Source: JAWXBK01 sp040878185
GTDB taxonomy: Bacteria > Pseudomonadota > Alphaproteobacteria > Dongiales > Dongiaceae
NCBI GenBank assembly: GCA_040878185.1
Contig: JBBDMS010000001.1
Coordinates: 1 to 64,000, forward strand
Direction of reading: 5' to 3'
Length of the DNA: 64,000 nucleotides
A model generated the notes under the pieces. It was not told the origin of the DNA. It searched no databases and saw only the letters and a program-made list of their open reading frames with translations. The stretch's first letter is position 1. Each line of letters starts with the position of its first letter. Position numbers and translations under genes: made by a program. Shown here piece after piece: positions 1 to 5,710 of the stretch.

Positions 1-1
1 T

Positions 2-970
2 GCCGAGCTGCAAAACCCGCGCACCCGTCGCGGCGCATGGCTCGCGCTGCTCGGCAGCTTCGCCCGGCAGATCGTGGACGAAGGGAAGTTGCTAAACGGA
101 GAGACATCGAATGAACGCGTTCATGCCAATCTAATCGACAACGACAACATCGTGTCGATACAAGGAGAAAAAGATGCTTTGGAAACAAAATCGGCAGCGA
201 AATTTCTAAAGGCAGGCGTACCGCTTGCTATGCCGAGTTTTTCACAGGAGGAAGAGAACGAAATTGAGGCCCTTGGATCAAAATATCGATTCATTGCAAA
301 CGCAATGGAGACTCTTCAATTAAGCGAAGCAGGAAAGCTTCTGCACCACTATCTCGACGGGTCTGGTGAGCTATACACTATCGATCCAGAGTTTCTGAGA
401 CAATATGATGATGTTTCTGAGGCGGATGCTCGACTGAAGGAAGACTTCGAGTATTGGTTAGGCAATCCGGATGAATCGGGCGATGAGCGTGAGCGAATTC
501 TCTACGCTTTGATCAACATGCCCAGTGGCGGGGATTTTCAGGCATCATCAAAATGGGATGAGACAATTACTCCGGGAACAGGGGGCGTGTTTGGCGAAGG
601 TTATAAAAGGTGGCTTGTGCCGGGTCTTACATTGGCCACAGGAAATTCGAATTTGCACGGAATTGGGACGTTTTCTTTCCACAAAGAAGGAGCTGAAATA
701 AACTTCATCGGAACGGTGGCGGTTCATCTTGGCAAGAATACCGACGGCGACATGTACGACTTTAGCAATGAGATGGTATTCAAGGTGCCAGGTATCGAGT
801 ATGCGATACGAGGTAGCGAGCTCAACCGTCTCATTGACGACGGCAAAGCAAAAGTCTTCCAAATGAAATCTGAATGGTTGTATAACCTAACTGGCACTAT
901 CAAGGTTGAAGGCAAGGGTTTAGTGCTTAAATCCATTCAATGGGGCGGCGAGTTAGGCGGCACTGAATGA
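2..970 (+). CDS. Phage gene 5' fragment running into a colicin-M-like toxin domain (5' partial)
   Basis: The reading frame is open from the left edge. The first ~30 codons are GC-rich and phage-like (AELQNPRTRRGAWLALLGS). From about position 90 base composition drops and a different protein begins. The C-terminal part resembles the catalytic domain of colicin M, a lipid II phosphatase. It has H-Y-L-x-G-x-G-E at 347-370, an ATG(N/D)-containing beta-rich stretch, then D-M-Y-D-F at 749-763, matching the D-x-Y-D-F signature (colicin M D226, Y228, D229). The H-R pair that follows in colicin M is not visible here, so activity is uncertain. A separate start is possible: TTG at 179 with an AAGGAG 11 bases upstream would give 263 aa. 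The stop overlaps the next ATG (ATGA), as in coupled toxin-immunity pairs. The family call is by eye and moderate; a phage-toxin fusion is the alternative. Confidence 0.5.
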   Translation, partial: AELQNPRTRRGAWLALLGSFARQIVDEGKLLNGETSNERVHANLIDNDNIVSIQGEKDALETKSAAKFLKAGVPLAMPSFSQEEENEIEALGSKYRFIANAMETLQLSEAGKLLHHYLDGSGELYTIDPEFLRQYDDVSEADARLKEDFEYWLGNPDESGDERERILYALINMPSGGDFQASSKWDETITPGTGGVFGEGYKRWLVPGLTLATGNSNLHGIGTFSFHKEGAEINFIGTVAVHLGKNTDGDMYDFSNEMVFKVPGIEYAIRGSELNRLIDDGKAKVFQMKSEWLYNLTGTIKVEGKGLVLKSIQWGGELGGTE

Positions 971-1425
971 TTTTGGCATATGCACGATTTAAGCATCCGA
1001 TATTTGGATTTTTCGTGACTGTATTGGTGGGAGTACTGCTGGCGCTTGCCATCAAGATTGTCGTATTCGATCCGAATTGGCGCGTTAAACCGGTTTGCTT
1101 TAATGCTCGCCTAGACGTTTTTGTTCTTGAGGGATATCAAACCCAAGTGTTTCGCGACGCGATCGCCAACCCAGCGTTCGGGCATTTTATGGATCATGGA
1201 TTTAGGTTGAACGACGACGGCGTATACATTTCACTTCTGGACTACGACATAAACGATTTGCTCAATCATACAACCAAATCTATTGGACAGATTGAGCGAA
1301 CCGAAATGAACGCACTTGTCAGTATCGATAACTATATCGCATTAAAAAAGGCTCGTGGAGAGTTCCCGCCACGTCCTTCAAGCAATGTCGACTGTGAGCT
1401 CGTCGCGGCTATTGCAATAAAGTAA
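967..1425 (+). CDS. Membrane-anchored protein, candidate immunity protein
   Basis: This is a 152 aa protein whose ATG overlaps the stop of the toxin-like gene, so the two are probably translationally coupled. Residues ~10-34 form one hydrophobic segment (HPIFGFFVTVLVGVLLALAI) after a short positive N-terminus, predicting an inner-membrane anchor with the rest in the periplasm. The outer part has just two cysteines (C44 and C143) that could form a disulfide. Colicin M acts in the periplasm, and its immunity protein Cmi is a small periplasmic, N-terminally anchored protein, so the topology fits an immunity role. No direct sequence match to Cmi is claimed. Base composition is AT-richer than the phage genes, like the toxin. 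Function is inferred from context. Confidence 0.5.
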   Translation: MILAYARFKHPIFGFFVTVLVGVLLALAIKIVVFDPNWRVKPVCFNARLDVFVLEGYQTQVFRDAIANPAFGHFMDHGFRLNDDGVYISLLDYDINDLLNHTTKSIGQIERTEMNALVSIDNYIALKKARGEFPPRPSSNVDCELVAAIAIK

Positions 1426-1477
1426 AGTTGCATTTGCATACGCGACCCAATGAACACTCAGGCAGGATCCCGACTAG

Positions 1478-1822
1478 CTGCTCGAGGATCTGGACGATCC
1501 GGCCTTTGCGGCCGCGCTCGGCAAGAGCGGACAGGAACGCTGGCGCTCCGAAGCCGAAGCGGCGATCGCGCGGCGGGCGGAGCGCGTGGCCGCGATCGGC
1601 GCGGAACAGGCAGTGCTGGCCGCAAATGACATGAGAGCCAAACTCGCGCTTGCTGCGAAGGGCGACGAGCCGCTGCCCGCGCCGGAAGACGTGACCGCAG
1701 CACTCGGCAGCGAACATGCGGCAAGCGAGGCGCTCGTCAAAGCGGCGACGAAGCGTAAACGCCGCCCAGGTAGAAATCCCGACGAATACTCGTTTTTATG
1801 GCGCAGCGGCTGGCGTCGTGTG
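1478..1822 (+). pseudogene. 3' remnant of the interrupted phage gene
   Basis: Directly after a TAG at 1475 a GC-rich, phage-like frame opens with LLEDLDDPAFAAALGKSG, then an Ala/Arg/Glu-rich helix (RRAERVAAIGAEQAVLAAND) and a charged tail. It has no credible start codon or Shine-Dalgarno site. If joined to the codon at 86-88, it continues the frame of the phage fragment at the left edge (GK-LLEDLDDP). The frame given here runs to ~1770 and then reads on out of register with the next gene; the neighbouring frame closes at a TGA at 1820-1822, so a frameshift near 1760-1770 is possible. The most likely origin is the C-terminal part of the structural gene upstream of the scaffold gene, possibly portal or connector. 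The family was not recognised. Confidence 0.4.
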
Positions 1823-1874
1823 ACACGCGCCGGTGCATCCGTTCATCCTTCCCTGCATAACCGGAGACAAGACA

Positions 1875-2786
1875 ATGACCGACCCAACATCGGGCGTTAT
1901 GACGAATGCCGTGCCGTCGCCGAATGGCGGCGTGGCTGCCATGGCCGGACTCACGGGCGCGAAGCCGGACGCCGTATCCGCGGGCGGCGAGGCGCTGCCC
2001 GGTGCTGCCATGCGGGGGGGTGCAGAGGGTGGCTGGGCCGACGCGCTCGATGCCGATCTGCGCGCGGTCGCCGCGGCCAAGGGATGGCAGTCGGCGGGCG
2101 ATGCCGTGCGCAGCTATGCCAGTCTCGAGCGGCTGCTCGGCGCCGACAAGATCGCGCTGCCGCCGGCGAATGCGCCGGCATCGGACTGGGATGCGGTCTG
2201 GGACCGGCTTGGCCGGCCGTCGAGCTCGATGGGCTACAAGTTCGAGAAGCCGGAAGGCTATGACGCCTATTCCGACGAGCTGGCCGAATGGGCGCGCAAG
2301 ACCTGCCACAAGGTCGGGATGCCGGCGCCGATGGCGGCAGCCTTTCACGACGAGTTCGTGACCTTCGCGCGCGGTCTGACCGAGGCCAACGAGAACCGGT
2401 CGGCGATGAACGATGTCGAACTGCATGCCTTCGTCGAGCGCGAATGGGGCTCGGCGCGGGACGACAAGCTCGGTGCGTTCCGGCGCGCGGCCAATGCCTT
2501 CATGGATTCGCCGCAGTCGCTCGACCGGCTGCAGCAGCTCATGGGTACGCCCGAACTGCTCAAGATGTTCGTCAAGATCGGCGAGTGGCTCGGCGAGGAT
2601 CGCGCGGTGGGCACCGGGCAAAGCTCGTTCCGGCTCACGCGCGAGGAGGCTGAGCAGGAATTCTCGAAGATCCGCCAGGCGGCGATCGCCGATCCCAAGC
2701 ATGCGCTCATGGACAAGCTGCATCCCGATCACCAGAAACAGGTCGAGCGGGTCGAGACGCTGATGCGCACGATCTATCCGGAATAG
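1875..2786 (+). CDS. Phage scaffold / capsid assembly protein
   Basis: This 303 aa acidic, largely helical protein lies immediately before the capsid gene, the usual place for a podovirus scaffold. After a Gly/Ala-rich N-terminus come a segment typical of these scaffolds (AKGWQSAGDAVRSYASLERL, GADKIALPP), a D-R-L-G-R-P block, and charged helices to the end (HPDHQKQVERVETLMRTIYP). The start at 1875 is chosen because GGAG lies eight bases upstream; a more upstream ATG at 1833 has no such site. It would guide procapsid assembly and be lost from the mature head. Family assignment is from pattern and context. Confidence 0.75.
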   Translation: MTDPTSGVMTNAVPSPNGGVAAMAGLTGAKPDAVSAGGEALPGAAMRGGAEGGWADALDADLRAVAAAKGWQSAGDAVRSYASLERLLGADKIALPPANAPASDWDAVWDRLGRPSSSMGYKFEKPEGYDAYSDELAEWARKTCHKVGMPAPMAAAFHDEFVTFARGLTEANENRSAMNDVELHAFVEREWGSARDDKLGAFRRAANAFMDSPQSLDRLQQLMGTPELLKMFVKIGEWLGEDRAVGTGQSSFRLTREEAEQEFSKIRQAAIADPKHALMDKLHPDHQKQVERVETLMRTIYPE

Positions 2787-2789
2787 ACC

Positions 2790-3032
2790 GTGAGCAAAGC
2801 GATACGCGACGATGATGCGGGGCTTCGGCTTGCGTGCCTGCGCGCTGCGATCGAGATCCGCAGCGGCAGCACGACGAACGATATGCTCCTCGAAACGGCG
2901 ACATTGTTCCATGCGTTCGTGACCGGCCTGCGCCACGGCGATCGCGCCGGGAATGGGCCCGCGGAGCGATCGGCCGCGCGATCGGCCGAGCGAAGCGCCG
3001 AACGAACTGGCCCGAAACCCAAACGCAACTGA
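2790..3032 (+). CDS. Small phage protein of unknown function with ERSA repeats
   Basis: An 80 aa product starting at GTG three bases after the scaffold stop. The first ~50 residues look like a normal folded small protein (LRLACLRAAIEIRSG, ETATLFHAFVTGL). The C-terminus is a degenerate tetrapeptide repeat (E-R-S-A) encoded by a 12-base tandem repeat at 2963-3010. Position between scaffold and capsid suggests a minor head-assembly or accessory role, but the family was not recognised. Confidence 0.5.
   Translation: MSKAIRDDDAGLRLACLRAAIEIRSGSTTNDMLLETATLFHAFVTGLRHGDRAGNGPAERSAARSAERSAERTGPKPKRN
2963..3010 (+). repeat. 12-base degenerate tandem repeat
   Basis: Four units related to GAGCGATCGGCC lie head to tail; the first three are clear and the last is diverged. 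They encode the E-R-S-A/R-S-A-E tail of the small phage protein. The phase of twelve keeps the frame open, consistent with slippage during replication. Confidence 0.6.
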
Positions 3033-3041
3033 ATTCCCGGG

Positions 3042-3090
3042 GAACCGGATTGCTCTTTGGTCACGCGGACACGCCAACCCCGGCCGGTTC
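3042..3090 (+). promoter_or_regulatory. Hairpin upstream of capsid gene, outer element
   Basis: GAACCGG at 3042-3048 is complementary to CCGGTTC at 3084-3090, with a 35-base loop that contains ACGCCAACCC at 3071-3080. The same ten bases recur in the next hairpin downstream. The stem is short, so the fold itself is weakly supported; the repeated motif is the stronger observation. Confidence 0.35.
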
Positions 3091-3212
3091 TACGGTTGCG
3101 GCACACGCACGCGGGATCCGAAGAGCGAGACGGTCCGGCTGACACGCGGGAAAGACCGCCGCCCACGGCCCCGTCACGGCCGAGGACGGGTCCGTTAAAG
3201 GGCTCTTTTTCC

Positions 3213-3252
3213 CCCGCAAATCGAGCCGCCACGCCAACCCTCGATTTGCGGG
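3213..3252 (+). promoter_or_regulatory. Strong hairpin with conserved loop, upstream of capsid gene
   Basis: CCCGCAAATCGAG (3213-3225) pairs perfectly with CTCGATTTGCGGG (3240-3252), a 13-bp stem. The loop is CCGCCACGCCAACC. There is no following U-tract, so it is not a textbook terminator. It sits about 70 bases before the capsid start. The hairpin at 4258-4290 has an almost identical loop on a different stem, suggesting a structured RNA signal such as a processing or stability element. Confidence 0.65.
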
Positions 3253-3321
3253 TCCCGAAGAGACTTACGGGCAACCCATCCGTCCCCCGCAACTCTCATA
3301 CGCAATGGAGGACGGACAGAG

Positions 3322-4182
3322 ATGTCCTTTCAAATCACGACCTGGCACACGCAGCAATATTCGTCTGCGGTGCAGATGCTGGTGCAACAGAAGGGCTCGC
3401 GCCTGCGCGACGCGGTGCGCGTCGAATCGGTGACCGGCGAGACCGCCTATTTCGACCAGATCGGCGCCGGCACCGCCGTCAAGCGCGGCTCGCGCCACGC
3501 CGATACGCCGTTCACCGAAACGCCGCACAGCCGGCGCCAGGTGACAATGGAGGATTACGAATATTCGGACCTCATCGACAAGCAGGACCGCGTGCGTACG
3601 CTGGGCGATCCGGCGAACCACTACGCGCAGGCGGCAGCGGCGGCGATGGGCCGGGCGATGGACGATACGATCATCGGCCAGGCGCTCGGCACGGCGAAGA
3701 CCGGCAAGACCGGGACCGCGCCGGTCACGCTGCCGAGCGGCCAGAAGATCGCCAAGAACGCCTCGGGCCTGACGCTCGCGAAACTGCTCGCGGCCAAGGA
3801 GATTCTCGATTCCAACGAGAACGATCCGGACGAGGAACGCTACATTATCTGTCCCGCAAAGGACGTCACGGTGCTGCTCAACACCACCGAGGTGAAGAGC
3901 TCGGACTACAACACCGTGCGGGCGCTGGTTGCGGGCCAGATCGACACGTTCCTCGGTTTCCGCTTCATCCGATCGCAGCGGCTGACGCTCGACGGCAGCG
4001 GCGACCGGCAATGCATCGCCTGGCGCAAGTCGGGCCTGCTGCTGGCCGTCGGCCAGGCGCCGACCGCGCGGATCTCCGAACGCGACGACAAGTCCTATTC
4101 GACGCAGGTCTATTACTGCATGTCGATCGGGGCTGCGCGCATGGAGGAAGAGGCGGTGGTCGAGATCGCAACGACGCCGTAA
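3322..4182 (+). CDS. Phage major capsid protein
   Basis: A 286 aa protein matching the capsid family used by short-tailed alphaproteobacterial phages. It begins MSFQITTWHTQQYSSAVQML and has a D-Q-I-G block followed by R-R-Q-V-T-M-E-D-Y-E-Y-S-D-L-I-D. A strong Shine-Dalgarno (GGAGG) lies about ten bases before the ATG. Downstream a large GC hairpin starts within ten bases of the stop. It follows the scaffold gene and precedes a small head protein, the expected order. It forms the icosahedral shell. Confidence 0.85.
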   Translation: MSFQITTWHTQQYSSAVQMLVQQKGSRLRDAVRVESVTGETAYFDQIGAGTAVKRGSRHADTPFTETPHSRRQVTMEDYEYSDLIDKQDRVRTLGDPANHYAQAAAAAMGRAMDDTIIGQALGTAKTGKTGTAPVTLPSGQKIAKNASGLTLAKLLAAKEILDSNENDPDEERYIICPAKDVTVLLNTTEVKSSDYNTVRALVAGQIDTFLGFRFIRSQRLTLDGSGDRQCIAWRKSGLLLAVGQAPTARISERDDKSYSTQVYYCMSIGAARMEEEAVVEIATTP

Positions 4183-4188
4183 GAATCT

Positions 4189-4229
4189 CCCCGCGGCCTC
4201 CGCCGCCGGACAACCCGGCGGCCGCGGGG
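4189..4229 (+). terminator. Large GC hairpin after the capsid gene
   Basis: CCCCGCGGCC at 4189-4198 pairs with GGCCGCGGGG at 4220-4229, and inner CCGCCG/CGGCGG bases extend the fold. It begins six bases after the capsid stop codon. No run of T follows, so it may be a partial terminator or an mRNA 3'-stabiliser raising capsid yield rather than a full stop. Confidence 0.5.
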
Positions 4230-4257
4230 CCCGTTGGAGTTCTGTCACCTGTCTCTC

Positions 4258-4290
4258 GTGCAACCCGCCGCCTGCCAACCCGGGTTGCAC
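4258..4290 (+). promoter_or_regulatory. Second hairpin with the same conserved loop
   Basis: GTGCAACCCG (4258-4267) pairs perfectly with CGGGTTGCAC (4281-4290). The loop CCGCCTGCCAACC differs from that of the 3213-3252 hairpin only by T in place of AC, while the stems share no sequence. It lies about 90 bases before the next head gene. Conserved loop with unrelated stems points to a selected RNA structure. Confidence 0.6.
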
Positions 4291-4382
4291 TCGCTCTGAC
4301 TGGAGTTCTGAATGCCCGCGCCGCGCGCAGGGTTGGTGTGGCGGCTGCGCGCAAGCGGGTCTTTCAATAAGGAGTTACCACC

Positions 4383-4808
4383 ATGGCCGTTCTTTACGGA
4401 ACGCAGATGGCGAAGCTGCATAATTCCACGCCCGTGCAGCTGCCCGCCGTCTCCGACGTGCATGGTCGCGTGCGGATCTTCAACGAGACCATTCCGCTCG
4501 CGACCCAGACCACGTCGGACACGATCGAGATCGCGCGGCTGCCGAAAGGCGCGCGCGTGCTCTATGGCGTGCTCAACACCGACACCTCGCTCGGTTCTTC
4601 CACGGTCGCGATCGGCATCACCGGTACGACCGGCAAGTACCGGGCGGCGGCGACCTTCACCGCGACCAGCACGCCGACCTTGTTCGGCGTGAACGCCGGC
4701 GTCGGCGTCGGAGCCGCGGCGGAAGAGACGGTGATCATCACCATCGCCGCCGCGAGCTTTCCCGGCAGCGGCACGCTGAAGGTGATGTTCATTTATACGC
4801 TGGACTAG
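4383..4808 (+). CDS. Phage head protein, possible decoration protein
   Basis: A 141 aa, Thr/Ala/Gly-rich, beta-type protein directly after the capsid gene, with a clear AAGGAG ten bases or so before its ATG. It contains I-A-R-L-P-K-G-A-R-V-L-Y-G-V and runs of small residues (TFTATSTPTLFGVNAGVGV), then ends with a hydrophobic strand (KVMFIYTLD). Such compact beta proteins next to the capsid gene are often capsid stabilisers. This assignment is by position and composition only; no named family was recognised. Confidence 0.5.
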   Translation: MAVLYGTQMAKLHNSTPVQLPAVSDVHGRVRIFNETIPLATQTTSDTIEIARLPKGARVLYGVLNTDTSLGSSTVAIGITGTTGKYRAAATFTATSTPTLFGVNAGVGVGAAAEETVIITIAAASFPGSGTLKVMFIYTLD

Positions 4809-4813
4809 GTTCG

Positions 4814-4878
4814 ATCGGCGCGACTGTAGCCGCGAGAGGGACGTCCTCTGGCAATCCTGCAGTCGCGCCGATTGTTTT
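4814..4878 (+). terminator. Intrinsic-terminator-like hairpin
   Basis: ATCGGCGCGACTG (4814-4826) is perfectly complementary to CAGTCGCGCCGAT (4860-4872). The 33-base loop holds a second small stem (AGAGG/CCTCT). The stem is followed by TGTTTT, giving a terminator appearance at the end of the head-gene block, just before the tail tubular A gene. Confidence 0.55.
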
Positions 4879-4954
4879 GCGCCAGGCGCCAGCCGCTGCG
4901 CAAACCCAACCGTCCTGGCGATCGTTTTGGCGTTGAATGCCGGAGAAAATTCCC

Positions 4955-5545
4955 ATGTCGATTTCGGATGTTTCGATCTGTAACCGGGCGCTCGACATGC
5001 TCGGTGCCGATCCGGTCATGTCGTTCGACGACGACAACCAGAGCGGCCGGCTGTGCAAGCGCAATTACGAAGCGGTGCGCGATGCGGTGCTGCGTGCCTA
5101 TCCGTGGAATCCGGCGGTGCGGCGCGCGACATTGCCGGCGTTGAGTGCGGCGCCAGCCTGGGGCTTTGCCTATCAATATGCGCTGCCGGAAGGGCCGGAG
5201 CCGCCCGGCTGCCTGCGCGTGCTGTCGGTCGAGGGCGAGATCGAAGGCGCCGCGTCGTCCTATCGGATCGAGGGCCGGCGGATTCTCTCCGATGACGGTC
5301 CGCCGCTGCGGCTTCTTTATATCGGGCGGATCACCGATCCCAACGAATTCGGCCCGCTGCTCGCCGATGCAATCGCGGCGCGGCTGGCGGCGGAGCTCGC
5401 CTATCCGTTGACCGCATCGAGCGCGCTCAGCCAGGCGCTCGGCGAGACCTACCGCGACAAACTGGTCGAGGCCCGCGCCGTCGATGCGCAGGAGGGTACG
5501 GCCGGCCGCATCCTCACGCATGACTGGGTGGAGAGTCGTTTTTAA
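4955..5545 (+). CDS. Tail tubular protein A-like (T7 gp11 type)
   Basis: A 196 aa protein, the same length as T7 gp11, starting MSISDVSICNRALDMLGADP. That opening is typical of the head-tail adaptor/tail tubular A family (N-R-A-L-x-x-L-G, then R-N-Y-E-A-V-R-D-A-V-L-R-A-Y-P-W-N-P). GGAG lies ten bases upstream of the chosen ATG; the in-frame ATG at 4937 lacks such a site. It would form the gatekeeper ring between portal and tail nozzle and is followed directly by the tubular B gene. Confidence 0.75.
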   Translation: MSISDVSICNRALDMLGADPVMSFDDDNQSGRLCKRNYEAVRDAVLRAYPWNPAVRRATLPALSAAPAWGFAYQYALPEGPEPPGCLRVLSVEGEIEGAASSYRIEGRRILSDDGPPLRLLYIGRITDPNEFGPLLADAIAARLAAELAYPLTASSALSQALGETYRDKLVEARAVDAQEGTAGRILTHDWVESRF

Positions 5546-5574
5546 TTACCCCGTTCGACCCTTTGCCGCGATCA

Positions 5575-5592
5575 GTCGCGGCCGACCGCGAC
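5575..5592 (+). promoter_or_regulatory. Short hairpin between tail tubular genes
   Basis: GTCGCGG and CCGCGAC pair around a four-base CCGA loop. GCCAACCC follows at 5598-5605 and again at 5636-5643. No U-tract is present. It belongs to the set of intergenic structures in this late operon. Confidence 0.4.
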
Positions 5593-5670
5593 GTGCCGCC
5601 AACCCGGGTCTCACGGGGGCCCCGTTGTCACTAACGCCAACCCTGTTCGATCGCGGCGCGTTCGTGTCTG

Positions 5671-5686
5671 GCCGCGACGTCGCGGC
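5671..5686. promoter_or_regulatory. 16-bp perfect palindrome before tail tubular B
   Basis: GCCGCGACGTCGCGGC reads the same on both strands and ends 24 bases before the tail tubular B start. It could be a regulator-binding site or a self-pairing RNA element. Nothing in the window identifies a binder. Confidence 0.4.
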
Positions 5687-5710
5687 GCATTGCTGTGTAG
5701 GAGAATCATC

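Noticed and set aside
1812..1831. GGCGTCGTGT/ACACGCGCC inverted repeat before the scaffold gene
   Set aside because: The loop would be a single base and the arms need a bulge, so a stable hairpin in this form is unlikely.
3057..4370. 437-codon + strand frame over the capsid gene
   Set aside because: Arg-rich shadow in a different frame from the clear capsid gene.
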